From Monodelphis domestica (Eukaryota > Chordata > Mammalia > Didelphimorphia > Didelphidae), in contig NC_077233.1 of NCBI RefSeq assembly GCF_027887165.1, positions 232,429,872-232,493,871 of the forward strand: DNA of 64,000 bases, given 5' to 3'. Position 1 is the first letter of the stretch; every line of letters begins with the position of its first letter. Position numbers and translations under genes: made by a program. Positions 26,353-37,309 of the stretch are shown piece after piece. The notes below the pieces were generated by a model, which searched no databases, had not been told where the DNA came from, and saw only the letters and a list, made by a program, of their open reading frames with translations.

Positions 26353-26650
26353 CCTCGCAGATCTGCTCCCAGAGATTCTTTTCCGGCTCAGATGGAGTCT
26401 TCAAGGACGTAGCCGCCTCAGTAACGCCAGTGCCCTCAACCGACTGCACGGCTCCCGGAGACGACAGAGGCAATGGAGAGATCGGAGACGAGGTAGGCAA
26501 GGTCTCCTGGATGGCCCCCAAGGAGACAGCCCTCCCAGAGACTGCCCGGGTGGCGGCCACCCCGGATTCCGCGACGTCCCGTTCCGGTGTATTTACATTT
26601 CCCTGTTGGGAAACGGCGGGTTTTTCTTTACGGCTGGCCTTCCCAGCCAT
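26353..26650 (-). CDS. IQCK: IQCK first coding exon (IQ motif-containing protein K, N-terminus)
   Basis: Reading leftward from ATG at 26650 (a CCATGG Kozak-like context), 99 codons plus one base end at a donor GTAGGA (26352 downward). The last residues, KNLWEQIC then E and a split codon, match the end of exon 1 of human IQCK (KNLWEQICK with the split after the next codon's first base), including the intron phase. The preceding 90 residues are Ala/Ser/Thr/Pro-rich and show little similarity to human. IQCK has a C-terminal IQ motif expected to bind calmodulin and is associated with ciliated tissues and testis; that part is not in this exon. An upstream in-frame TTG at 26665 is not a start. I could not find further IQCK exons between 1 and 26297, so they are either too short to spot or lie further left. 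Confidence 0.82.
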
Positions 26651-26657
26651 GGACGCG

Positions 26658-26670
26658 GTTACCAAGCAAC
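26658..26670. promoter_or_regulatory. RFX X-box
   Basis: GTTACC-A-AGCAAC: both half sites fit the GTNRCC / RGYAAC X-box consensus, with a one-base spacer. It sits 8 bases upstream of the IQCK ATG, in the 5'UTR or core promoter. RFX factors drive ciliary genes, which would suit IQCK. Confidence 0.6.
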
Positions 26671-26693
26671 GACCTAGGACTGAGACCCATAAC

Positions 26694-26700
26694 CCGGAAG
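26694..26700. promoter_or_regulatory. ETS/GABP-type site
   Basis: CCGGAAG preceded by AACC, a good match to the ETS core, between the two divergent genes. Confidence 0.5.
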
Positions 26701-26798
26701 AACCCCAGACTAGGTTACCTTTTTCGAGTGTGAGGCTTTTACTTCCGGGATACGTAAGATCTGGTATACACGTGGAGTCGGGAGAGCGGGGATGTAAG
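26700..26798 (+). other. KNOP1: Probable noncoding exon 1 of KNOP1 (5'UTR)
   Basis: A strong donor, GATGTAAG/GTGAGC, ends this segment at 26798. KNOP1 coding sequence starts only 2 bases inside the next exon (31909), so at least one upstream noncoding exon is required. This is the best donor on the plus strand within the CpG-rich region. The transcription start is not determinable; 26700 is a nominal left limit. A second possible donor, GAG/GTAGGC near 26491, would overlap the IQCK coding exon. Confidence 0.5.
26741..26748. promoter_or_regulatory. ETS/GABP-type site, opposite orientation
   Basis: ACTTCCGG, the reverse-complement ETS core, 41 bases from the first site. Paired ETS sites are common in bidirectional CpG promoters. 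Confidence 0.5.
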
Positions 26799-26849
26799 GT
26801 GAGCCTGGGAGAAAGGATGGGGGTGAACAGAGTATAGGAGAGGAGATCC

Positions 26850-27660
26850 CCTTTTGCACCCTAATCTATTAATCCTCCAGCCAACCTCTCAAGCGGCTGT
26901 CCTAGGTCTTCTCAATCACACTCTTTAAAAGCATTGCCCATCCTCCTTTGCTTGCCTTTCCTCACCTCCCGTACACTTTTCAACTCCTGTAGCCTGGCTT
27001 CCGACCTCACGACTCCACTGAGACTGCACCCCGAGATCAGGCGATATCCTAATTGCTAAATCCGTTCATTCAGGAAGTATTTGTTAAAGCACTTATCTGC
27101 TAGAAGCGCTGGGGATAGAGACATAACGAATCCCAGCCCTCTTGGGGGCAGGGACGTGATGCCTTGGACAAAAAAGATTTCTCCACCGCTTCTACTTACT
27201 ACGAATGCAACCTTGGAAAAAATCACTTAAACTCTCATACTCTCGGGTTCCGAATTTGTAAAATGAGCAGGTTGGTCTAAATGGCCTCCACAACCCTTCC
27301 AAATTATAAGTCATTTATCAGTCAACAGGAGTTTATTAAATAAGTACAGTGTCCTAGGCCTTGAGGCCCAAAACAATGAAACAGTTCCTCCCTTCCTAGA
27401 GGTTATGTAGAGGGAGGAGAGCACTTCAACTCTGGTACGGGTGTAAGAATTTATAAATAAAAATAAAGAGCCATTAGATTTTTGAAGAAACTCGTTGGAA
27501 ATGATAATTGAAATGAGCATTGATGAAAGGGAGGGATTCGAGAAGGAAGTGCATGCATTCCTGGTATTGAGAATAACCTGTGGGAAAGCTGAAATACCTG
27601 TAATTCTATAGTGTTTGAATCTGCAGTTTTTATGACTGCCCCAAGGATTTTATGACCTAT
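26850..27660. other. KNOP1 intron 1, no element recognised
   Basis: Transition from CpG-rich to AT-rich sequence. No exon or complete repeat seen. Confidence 0.5.
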
Positions 27661-27669
27661 CTTTTGATT

Positions 27670-28140
27670 ATTTTTAATCAGTCAGTAGACATGTATTAAG
27701 CACCTACTATGTGCCAGGCATCGTGCTAAGCAGCTGGGAATAAAAAGATAGTTCCTGCTCTCAAAGAGCTCAGAGTCCAATTTTGCTTCATTAAGTGAAA
27801 GTGTTTCCTGAGTCATTTTTAACCTTTTTCTTCCTCTTCATAACCAGCATTTAAGCATCTATTCTATAATAGATACTGTATTAAGGGGTGCAGATACAAA
27901 AGTGAGTCAGTATCTGCCTTCAGGTATCTTTAAGAGGTAAGCACCATATTTATTCATAGCTATTCCCAGTCCAGAGAAGGGGGAGGCTAAGAGCTGAGGG
28001 AATCAGGAAAGGACTTGTGAAGAAGTAGCACTTGATTTGAACCTTGAAGAGAGCTAGGAGTTTCAAGGCACATTATAGACCATTGTGGGGGTTGCAGGGA
28101 AGGGTAGAGAAGGGAGGCAGACCTCTGAAACTTAGAGAAG
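27670..28140 (+). repeat. MIR-like/dispersed repeat fragment
   Basis: Contains ttaagcacctactatgtgcc, the classic MIR-like phrase, followed by tcctgctctcaaagagctca and later tttgaaccttgaagagagct. These are shared in order with the dispersed repeat copies at 6570 and 21870. Confidence 0.6.
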
Positions 28141-28399
28141 AACAGCTGTAGACCTGTTGAATCAAATACTTGATGGAAAGTAATTTTTAATCACCCTGCA
28201 GAGGAAGGCTAGAGACTAATTGGGAAAGGCTGTAAATATAAAACAGAGTTTATATTTTAACCTACAAGGAATGGAAAGTTTCTGAAATTTATGAAGAAGT
28301 GATTTCCTCTGTCTCTGAGATCATGTGTTAGCTCTCTGTTAGGTTCAATATCATCTACCCATGTGAATCCCAGATCTATACATCTAACCCGTTTTTCTC

Positions 28400-29010
28400 C
28401 AGTCCTGAATTGGTAGAAGGCACCACTAGACTTTCAGTAAACTTAGGGATGCAGTATTGGAGTCATCCTTTACATAGCTTTCTCTCTTGTTGGCCATATC
28501 CAGTCAGTTGCCAAGTGGTCCAGATGCTCCCTCCTTGAGCATCTGTCTCCTTTCCACTCAGCTCCCTTACTCTAATGCAGACCTTCATCATTTACTAGTC
28601 TATTACAATATAGCCTTCTCATTAATCTCCTTGTTTCTAGTCTTTCCTCCTCTATAATCCTCTTGTCACCCACACAGCAAAATAATGCTTAGATTTAACC
28701 ATACCTGCTCAGAAATCTTCAGTGCCTCCTTATTGCCTTTAGGATAAAATGCAAACTTCTCTCTTAACTTAGCATTGGATACCTTCTGCTACCCAGCTCC
28801 AACTTCTTTTCCCAAACTTTTCATAACACCCCTCTTCATACACTCTAAATTTCAGCCTAAGTGACTTATCAGTTCTTCAGTGAAATCAGAATTTCACTTC
28901 CTTCTTCTCTTGCCTTCAAATGTTCTTGGAACACATTTCTCTCTTAGAATCCTGATTTTCCTTCAAGGTTCAGATTAAGTTTATGCCACCATCCTGATCC
29001 AAGTATCATA
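28400..29010 (+). repeat. L2-like LINE fragment
   Basis: Phrases such as gcctccttattgcctttagg, ataaaatgcaaacttctctc and ccttcaaggttcagattaag are typical of degraded L2 3' regions. A related, better-preserved fragment lies at 59060-59815. No open frame is preserved. Confidence 0.6.
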
Positions 29011-29289
29011 ATTTCTTTTCATTGTTACTATAATGTTTTATTAATGCCTTAAAATGCTTTTTATTCTTAATGTAAATGCAAAAAAAGTATTTCCATCCAC
29101 ACAACAGAACATACAAAAGGATTCTAAGTGAGACTATAGGTATCCATCTTACAGTGTTTGGCTTTTTAAGAAGTATTTAATAAATATTACATATTACTTT
29201 CTAGGACTGCCATGCTTGTCTGTGTTTCCTTCTAAATTTTTGTTCCCTTATATGCACTTTAAAATATGTTATAGTGGACCCCTTTTTTA

Positions 29290-29600
29290 CCATCACTTTT
29301 GCTGATCCTTCCCTATCCCAACTTCCTTAGTGAAAACCAAGAGAAAGAAAAAGGAGGAAAAACATTTGTAGAGATAAACTTTGTTAAGCAAAACAAATCT
29401 GTATAGGGCCATAGTGAAAAATATATATGTTGTCTATACCTGGTCTCCATCACCATTCAGTATTAATTAATACTACCTAGGATTCTCTGAAATAATTTTG
29501 TTTATCATTTCTTAACAGTCCAATAATAATCCATTACATTCCTATACCAGCATTTTTTCAGCCATTCCCCAATTGTCAAGAAAGCAATCTAAGATACCCC
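29290..29600 (-). repeat. L1-type 3' region fragment
   Basis: Resembles sequence at 36100-36540 and 49385-49620 (taagcaaaacaaat-like segments, ccattccccaattg). It looks like the 3'UTR/3' end of an old L1 read on the minus strand. Confidence 0.45.
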
Positions 29601-29779
29601 CCTTCAGTTCTACTTTTTTTCTTCCCTCCCTCCTTCCATCACCTAAGGACTATCCAGAGAATGAATCCCTTTTTTTAGTACTAATCTCATCTTCCAGTGA
29701 TAGTGTAAAAGGCAAGAGCTAAAGTGATAACAAATCCCTCCTCATTGAAATATATAGCAATCATTTTACAAATATTACC

Positions 29780-29985
29780 TCATTTAATCCTCACAAGAAC
29801 CTTGGGAGGTAGATTTTATTATTATCTGTATTTTATAGCTGAGGAAAGGGAGTCAGGTAGTCAGGTGATTTTCCCAGGATCACACAGCTACTGAGTGACT
29901 GAGGCTAGAGTTGAACTCAGAGTTCACTAACTCTAGATTCTGCCTTCTGTCTGTTGTGTCACCTAGTTGCCCTCTGATGCTAAAA
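29780..29985 (-). repeat. MIR-type CORE-SINE
   Basis: Reverse-complement MIR features: cctcatttaatcctcacaag, ttttatagctgaggaaaggg, and tcacacagct followed by tgaactcagag. Confidence 0.65.
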
Positions 29986-30039
29986 CCTGTTTTAATTACT
30001 TTCTTTTTTTCCTTTCTTCTGTTATACGCTTTAGGTTTT

Positions 30040-30965
30040 ATTTTAATTTTTTTTTTTTACCAATTACATATAATAAATTTCCACACAAGTTTCCCCAAGT
30101 TATATGATCAAACATCTCCATCTCTTCTTTTCCCCCCTTCCAGTGCTGACAGGCCACTCAATCTGGGTTATCATGCAAAACATTATTATATATATATATC
30201 TTTAATAGAATGTATTCCCAGACATCTCAGTCCTTCTGTTCTGCCCCAGGACCACAGGAAATATTACCTGACAAAAAGAGAGATTGTATATTTTATGTTT
30301 GTTTTTCAGTTCATTCGCTGGAGGTGGATATTCACAAGTTATTCTTCAAATATTAATTCTGTGTCTGTTATTATGTTCTCTTGATTCTATTTGTTTCATG
30401 GTTCACTATTTTATATAATTCTTTGCAAGTCTACTTATCATTTCTTATAGCACAATAGTATTCAATCACAATCATATGTCACAATTTTTCTAGTCATTCC
30501 CCAATTGATGGGCATTCCCTCAGTTTTCAGGTATTTGCCACCACAAAGGGAGCTGCTATAAATATCTTGGAACACATAGATTCTTTTCCTTTTTCCCTGA
30601 TCTTGGGAAACAGACCCAGCAATGATATTTTAGGTTTAAGGGAACACACAGTTTTGTAATTCTCTGGGCATAAATCCAGATTACTCTCCATAAAGGTTAG
30701 ATCAGTTTGCAGTTCACCAACAGTATATTGGTGTTCCCATTTTTTCATAACCCCTCCAACATTTGTCATTTTGTCTTTTTATCATTTTAGGTGTGAGGTG
30801 ATATCTCAGAGTTGTTTTGATTTGCATTTTCTCTAACTAGTAGTGATTTAGAACATTTTTTTCATATACCTATATATGATATTGATTTCTTCATCCAAAA
30901 ATTGTTTACTCATATCTCTTGTCCATTTATTAATTGGGATGGATCTTTTTTGACCTCTCAGAGGA
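30040..30965 (-). mobile_element. L1 3' end (ORF2 C-terminus and 3'UTR), 5'-truncated
   Basis: Minus-strand reading gives the ORF2 C-terminal segment (for example the complement of ccccaattgatgggcattcc and gtgtgaggtgatatctcaga) followed by the 3'UTR toward 30040. Frames are broken. It parallels the copy at 62370-63060. Confidence 0.75.
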
Positions 30966-30975
30966 TTTTATTCTT

Positions 30976-31135
30976 TTTTATAAAGATAATTTACTTTGTC
31001 AATTACATATAATAGTAAATTTCCAAATAAGTTTTCCAAAGTTTTATGATCCAAATTATTTGCCTCACTCCTATCCCTCTCCCTAGAGCTGGCAAGTAAT
31101 TCAATCTGGGTTAATTTGGATAATTCATTTCTATT
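30976..31135 (-). mobile_element. L1 3'UTR fragment, second insertion
   Basis: Repeats the 3'UTR segment found at about 30050-30170 (gtcaattacatataata, tttccaaataagttttcc, caagtaattcaatctgggtt). It is therefore a separate, short, 5'-truncated L1 insertion next to the first. Confidence 0.65.
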
Positions 31136-31651
31136 GACTTTCCTTTGTGCATGTTTTATCCTCAAAACCTAGCACAATGCTTTGCATATTGTTTTTGACA
31201 TGTTATTTGAATTCATTGAAATTATTATTTTTAGAAGTCTGGGTAGGCTTCTCATAGGAAATAATTTTCAGGCTCTGGACAACCCTGTCTAACTCATTTA
31301 GCTCTGGAAGGCAATGAAAATGCTTTTATTTTTTTTTTTAATGTAATGATACTTGAAAACTTTTAAGTTGATGAATCCAAAATGTGCCACTTGCCTCCTG
31401 ATAGAGAGGTGATTAACTGAAATATAGAAAGAGATAATACATTTTTGGACATGGCTAATCGTGGGAATCTGTTTTGCCAGACTACATAATAGCTTTATTG
31501 GGCTTTATTTATTGCATTTTAATTTGCCCATGAGGGAAGACTGGATTAAATTTTTTTTAATGCTTAATTGAAAGAAGTAAGCTATTTTTAAAAATTAGGG
31601 TTTGAGAGATAAGGACATCATTATTTACTGACATGAATAAAAATGCTATGG

Positions 31652-31858
31652 AATGGGGCAGCTAGATGGCTCAGTGGGTAGAGAGCCAGACATGGAGACA
31701 GGAGGTCCTGGGTTCAAATGTGACCTCAGACACTTCCTAGCAGCATTACCCTGGGCAAGGCACTTAACCCCAGATACCTAGCTCTTGTGGCCCTTCCACT
31801 TTGGAACGAATACTTAGTATCAATTCCAAGATGTAAGGCAAAGAGTTTATTTTTTAAA
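31652..31858 (+). mobile_element. Marsupial tRNA-type SINE just upstream of KNOP1 exon 2
   Basis: Begins ggggcagctagatggctcag and carries gggttcaaatgtgacctcag, ccctgggcaaggcacttaac and the gtatcaattccaag tail region. Its end lies about 50 bases before the exon 2 acceptor, so only that short unique stretch separates it from the splice site. Confidence 0.88.
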
Positions 31859-31910
31859 TGTTATACAGAAAGACCTTGTGAGGTAACTTGCATGATTTCC
31901 TTTTTCAGCA

Positions 31911-32867
31911 ATGATTGCCAAGGCAAACAAATTGGACTCTGGCAAGGAAACGAGAGAGAAGAAGAAAAAGAAGAAGGCCAGGGCGGTAGAAGAAGATGCC
32001 TTGGATATGGAACCCCTTGTCAAAACAAAGCCATCTCAGAATAGTGTGGCCTCCTCAGACATGGTTCAAGAAATATCCCTGCTGAAAAAGAAAAAGAAGA
32101 AGAAGAAGAAGAAAGTCCAAGAATCAGAGAACCTAGATAGAGCCCCCCATGAGGAAAGTGAAGAGGCAGAACCCAAGGACACAATCAGATCCCTGAAGAA
32201 GCATCAGAGCATGAAGGAACTGCTTCCAAATCCTTCCGAGCTCCCATGCCAAGAGAAGAGAAAGAAGACAAAGCCATCCCTGGACTTGACATCCTCTTAC
32301 TCCCCAGGAGCAGAGGCAGGGGTAGGGATGGAACTGGAAGAGGACTTTGTCAGGAAACATAAAAAGCAGAAGAAGGATAAAAGATCAGATCAGGAGAGAT
32401 CTGGGGAGCAGGAGCCCAAAGAGGCCCTTCCTGACCCTATGGAGGAGGAAGAAGGAAAGGAAGGTGAGCCCATAGAGCAGGGACAGATAGAGGAGAAGCA
32501 GGAGCCCAGCAATCTCAGAGACTCTGGTGCCAAAAAGAAGAAAAAGAAGAAGAAAAAGACTTATAGGGAGGAGGAGGAGGATGAAGAGGATAGAACTGAT
32601 AACCTGCCCACTGATGAGGCCCACATAGAGGATTCCAGTGCCATTGGCAGCTACAGAAAGAAAGGCCACAAAAATAAAAAGACCAAGGCTGAACCTGCAG
32701 AACATATCCCACTGCCCAGCAGCCCTAGGAACATTGAAAAGAAAGGGAAGAAATCTAAGATACAGACAGAACCACCCCCTGCTGAAGAACCTGCTCCAAA
32801 GAAGAAAAAGAAGACATTGACAACGGCAGGTAGGAAAGTCATGCAGGACCCGAAAGGCCCAGGCATG
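31911..32867 (+). CDS. KNOP1: KNOP1 coding exon 2: start codon and lysine-rich region (residues 1-319)
   Basis: KNOP1 (lysine-rich nucleolar protein 1, also TSG118/C16orf88) is a nucleolar protein reported to bind ZNF106. The exon opens at 31909 after a pyrimidine-rich acceptor (tttttcag), and ATG is the third base. It encodes 319 residues and ends at the donor ATG/GTAAGT (32868); reading through would add nine residues and a stop. Lysine runs sit at residues 17-22, 59-68 (ten K), 208-216 (nine K) and 297-301, separated by acidic, proline-containing segments. This alternation of basic runs and acidic blocks is the family's hallmark, and the region is low-complexity with little positional similarity to human apart from the first residues. 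The four coding exons join in phase 0 to give 473 residues, against about 458 in human. An alternative donor at 32830 would break the frame with exon 3. Confidence 0.93.
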
Positions 32868-34860
32868 GTAAGTCTTTCAGCAGCTGATTCAGTCTAGGTA
32901 TGAAAAGGCCTTGGCCTATATCTTAGTAGAGTCTGAGCCTTTGTTGACTAAGAAAAGATCCAGGCTTTAGAGACACCTACATGTACACACAATTCCCCTA
33001 CCCCCAAAGGACACAGAATTTGACTTTTGTGATTGAGCAATCTCTCTGTGGATGAGTGGTTCAGAGAAGAACATGGGGCTTATCCAGCCCCCATGGTTTC
33101 ATCTTTAGACCTGGAGCTTCTGTCAAGGGACCCCTCTTGGCAATCTCTTCTAGGAGTTTGTCTTTTTTGCTCCAGTTACATTCTCAACCTGACTGTGTCC
33201 TTGTCTCTGGTTTTTTCCTGCCCTCTGTATTAACGAAAAGGGCATTTGGTCAAGTTATTTCAGTTCTTTGGGTCTCATAATGTACAATGTAAATTGGTTT
33301 AACCAAAACCCTGCTCAGCTTTAAGAGTTCTGTTAATTTGTGGTTTTTTATTTGTCCTATCACTGCCTGCTTCAGGGCAGGGGGGTATGGAGGGAACCAT
33401 TTGGGTATTCACAATTTAGCTGCACAGGCTTTTTGTATGGGAGATTTTGTAGTCTTCAGTCATATTGCCTTTTGGCTTCATTTCCAGAATGATGAGACTT
33501 GATTTTTGTTATCTGTCTTCCATTGGAAACTGTTTGGGGACTTTTTCTTTTCTTGTCCATCTTGGCCACAGGGCTAGTTGAGCCAGAACTGCTATCTGGC
33601 CCCCAGAAGAAGGCTGTTGTCTATTACATGCCCAGTGTTTACTGGCCACCTCAATCAGTGGAACTGCTATGAGATTGTTATGAGCTTTATGAGCTTCTTA
33701 ACTTCTGAAAAACATTTTTTTTGTTGGCGGGGAGGGGATGAAAAAAGTTCACTTACACACACAGGGGCACCAACAATTTTGAGAGGCCTAAATACAAAAA
33801 TCTCCTCTAAGCAAGGGCAAGATATGCTCATTTCATGAATAAGGAAGGGAAAAGGAAGTAGGTAAAAGTGTCAACAAGCTTTCCAACAACCATTATTTGG
33901 GCCAAAATTAAAACAAAGATCTCATGAGTCTAAACTACAGTTCACCCTTCCAACATACAGTATAGGCAAAAATTTTTTGAAGGAATGAATGGTATGAAAC
34001 AGTGATAATCAAACATTTGGCCGACCTTCAAAGGTAGAGAATGACCCTTGCTTATGATTTGGTGAACCAAAGGCATTCCAGCTTTGATCACTGAGAAGAT
34101 GTTTCTAGGAATTTGTGCATTTTTTTAAAAATGCATAAATAGAAATGTATGTTTTTGGAAATTCAGAATCTATAGGTGAGAAGTGGGAGTGGAAATTTCA
34201 TCTCTTTTTCTCTCTTCAGGATAGAAAGGGAGGAATGGAAAATCCTCAAAAGGATCCTTTGTGGTTCTGACAGCACTCATACATACGGGGGTATTATAAC
34301 TTATAGAATTAGCATGGTAGTTCTATTTAAAGAAGCATACACTTGTAGGGAAGAACAGAAAAATATCTGGGGGGTGGGATCTTTTTTAAGTACAGAATCT
34401 CTCGATAATTCAGGAGATCAGTTATGGATTCAACTTTGCCAATTCACCTGAAATTTTTTTTCCTGGCCTTTCACACAAGTGCCACCTCAATGCAGTATAC
34501 TGTGCTAAACACTAGGAGAAATGTTACAAAGTTCAGGTAAAATAATCCCTGCCTCCATGGACCTTAAAGGATGGCAGAGGGATGAGATGTGAACAAAGAT
34601 AACTGAATCTACAGTGGGCAGTAAGGGCACTGGAGTTTTGCCAATCAGTTCTTTGTGAGGTCATGGGGAGCAGGGTCTAGGGAGTTGGTGCAGTGCCCTG
34701 GAAAGAGCGATGGATCTATCATATCTAGCTTAGTTATGCACATTTCTCCTCTCTGAACCTTGGTTTCCTTATATATAAAATGAGGGAGTCGTGCTAGCTG
34801 ATCTTTGAGATCCTTCTCATCTCTCTGCCCATGACCCCAAGGCACAGGTCAGGAATTAGG
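32868..34860. other. KNOP1 intron 2, first part, no element recognised
   Basis: No exon-like frame or clear repeat. Small plus-strand frames at 33033-33280 lack conserved features. Confidence 0.5.
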
Positions 34861-34864
34861 TTGG

Positions 34865-35056
34865 GTTTTTTCTCCTAAATTTTCTGACTTAGTAACAATT
34901 GTAAGACAGAAGGGTGGGGGTGGGGATAGGCAAGCAGGGTTAAGTAACTTGCTCAGTCACAGAAGTAGGAAGTGGCTGAGACCAGATTTGAGCCCAGGAC
35001 CTCCTCCCATCTCCAGGCCTTGCACTTTATCTACTGTGCCATCCAGCTGTCCCTGA
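34865..35056 (-). mobile_element. SINE, degraded
   Basis: Reverse-complement SINE: gttaagtaacttgctcag, agaccagatttgagcccagg, and ctactgtgccatccagctgt at the right end. Confidence 0.75.
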
Positions 35057-35059
35057 ATT

Positions 35060-36095
35060 GGGTTTTTAAAGAGATACTGATAGAAGATACAGAGCCCTGT
35101 CCACACTGAGAGGACAATACCAGCAAAGCCCTTCTGAGGAGGAAATGCAGGGGATTTTCAGGGGATTGGGGCAGAGAGTACTGCAGTTTTGTTGAAATAT
35201 GGCACAGATACATGATATAAGACCAGAAAGATATTAGTGTCCAATCGTTGGTATTCTTAACACCAGACAAGAGAGCCTAGACCTTCCTTGGTAGGCATTA
35301 ATGGCCACTGAAAATTTTTGAGCAGAGGAGGGATGTGACCAGATACCAACATACACTTAATTGAGTAAAAGAGGCACACCCCCTTTGCAAAAGAAGATAT
35401 ACATGGGTTTTGGTACTAAATCACTAGTGCATCTTCCCCATTATCAAAAGAAATAAATATCCAGGAGGGCCAGATGTTTTGAGACCATTAAGACATCACA
35501 GTCATGTGACCTTGAACCTGACCCTTTAACTTTCTGCCAGCTTGACTCCTCACAACAAAATTGGGGTCAGATGACTTGGCACTAGCCTGCTTCCCCAGGA
35601 CAAATGTGTTACAAGGGCAGATGAGCACAGAAAAGAGGACCAGTGTAAATAGTGTTTTGTACATGTAGCTTAAGGAGTCATCTTCGTCTCCAGAAAGCTC
35701 TTGCCATTTAAGTCTCCCTGGAGATGGGAAAATTGGCTCTTGGTCATTGAAATGAAATGAGTCCAAATCATAAAAGCTGAGAGCTAGAACTTTCAGCTAT
35801 GATGAAGAAGGCAGCTAGCTGCACATTCTCCCTCACTGATCTCAGGTAGGAGGTGGGAGTGGGAAGAGCAGAGAACTTGGAAAGTAAAGAGGACTTGGGG
35901 ACCTAAGATGTAGGCTGTTTCCTATCCCACTAAGAACAGAAAAAGCAAAATAGATTTTCTCTGGATTGTAGTTCCCCCTGCGGGGTTGGAAATTTGTAAT
36001 CCCAAGTGGTTTTGTGCAATTGGGTACCTCCTCCAGGGCTAGAGACATGACAGAAACTGTAAGGAGGGAGATCAAGGTATGTGTTATCTTGTTTA
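35060..36095. other. KNOP1 intron 2, no element recognised
   Basis: Unique-looking sequence. Minus-strand frames (35488-35766 and 35842-36075) have no recognisable domain. Confidence 0.45.
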
Positions 36096-36099
36096 TTTA

Positions 36100-36545
36100 A
36101 ATAATTTTTTTATTAGACTGGTAAAGAATAAATATGAACATTTCTATATATCCAGAGGCCATAAAGACAACATTGTATATATGTGAAACAGTTCATCTGT
36201 TATATAGTTTGATGATTTTTTTTTAACCACATATTTAATTTATCATGTTGTAACAACCTGGCCCTTCCCTTTACTGAATTTCCCTCTTTACTCATTTAGG
36301 TATTTCTTTGATATTTATGTTATTTTCTTTTCTCTCTTTTTTTAACATCATTGTCACTACATCCTCTCCACATTTTTCCTCTTCTCACCAAATAAAAGTC
36401 CTTGTAAGAAATAAGTACAGTTAAGCAAAATAAATATGCATTGACATGTTAATATCTTCAGATGCATGTCTTAATCTATCCTGTAGTTTGTCACTTTTCC
36501 ATCAAGAGATTTAGTGTTGGTTTGTATTCCATACTTGGAGAAGGC
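36100..36545 (-). repeat. L1-type 3' region fragment
   Basis: Shares gtacagttaagcaaaataaa and neighbouring segments with 29290-29600 and 49385-49620. Old and degraded. Confidence 0.45.
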
Positions 36546-37309
36546 GAAGGGAGCCTCAGGTTTCTAAGATTGACTCCTTTTCCATCTATAGAACTAGGAG
36601 CTCTAGCCCAGCCTTGATTGGATTGAGTTTTTACAACTCTTTGACCTTTGCCATCCTTAATGGAAATGAGAAGAGAAAGGAATAGGCCATAGCTATAATA
36701 ATTTTGTTGTAGGAAAAAGTCATCGAACCAAAGGATTTCAGATAGTTGCTTGAAGTTGGAATAGTTTCTCCCCTTGTTTCTTAAAGAGATAGTTGTGTAA
36801 GTGATGTATTCATAAGAGTTTTACATGGGCAAGGTAGGGAGACATCAACCAGTTTCAACTTTTTTCATATAAGTTGTTTTTTGTTAGTGGTGGTTTTTTT
36901 TAGAGCTAAAAATAAATCCTCCAGTCAACCTAGCTTAAGTCATCTATAACTTAGTTGTTATTTCCCATTTGATCATTGTTTAGGTAGGTTCTGTGTTTGC
37001 TTGCCATCTCAGTTGACCTCTTCAGACTCAGAGTTGCAAAGAACCTTAGAGACTTGTCTGGTCTTAATGGATGCTAATATTTGTAGGCTAGACCTGTAAT
37101 TTCATAAGCTTCCAGTGAGAAAACTCCCTTTAGCATCATCAGTCTCTAGCTGTTCTTTAATTAATTTAATTAATAATTAATTTATAGTTGCTTGGGTCAC
37201 TGTGATTCAGTTCAGAGTTTTATAGCCAGTCTGAACTAAGGCCATATTTGAACCTTCAGCCTTCTGTCCTCTGAAACCAGCTCTATTCACTAAATATACT
37301 ACTTGTAAG

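Larger units (their letters stand above)
26180..26830. promoter_or_regulatory. CpG-rich bidirectional promoter of IQCK (-) and KNOP1 (+)
   Basis: This 650-base stretch is markedly GC- and CpG-rich against an AT-rich background. It contains the first coding exon of IQCK on the minus strand and the probable noncoding first exon of KNOP1 on the plus strand, so transcription should diverge from about 26.65-26.78 kb. It lacks a TATA box, as is usual for CpG-island promoters. Two ETS-type sites and an RFX X-box lie between the two genes, and a GC box lies on the IQCK side. The head-to-head arrangement matches the human locus as I know it. Confidence 0.85.

Noticed and set aside
26651..26665. Five-residue upstream extension of the IQCK frame
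   Set aside because: It begins with TTG rather than ATG; the ATG at 26650 in CCATGG context is the credible start.
26342..26837. Plus-strand frames of 111 and 135 residues in the CpG-rich region
   Set aside because: They are antisense shadows of the IQCK first exon in GC-rich DNA, where stops are rare; no similarity to a known protein.
32830..32835. Alternative KNOP1 exon 2 donor GCAG/GTAGGA
   Set aside because: It would leave phase 1 and put exon 3 out of frame; the donor at 32868 keeps phase 0 and matches the human exon structure.
32385..32866. Hydrophobic-looking minus-strand frames opposite KNOP1 exon 2
   Set aside because: The complements of AAG and GAG codons read as Leu/Phe/Ser; they are shadows of the lysine/glutamate-rich coding exon.
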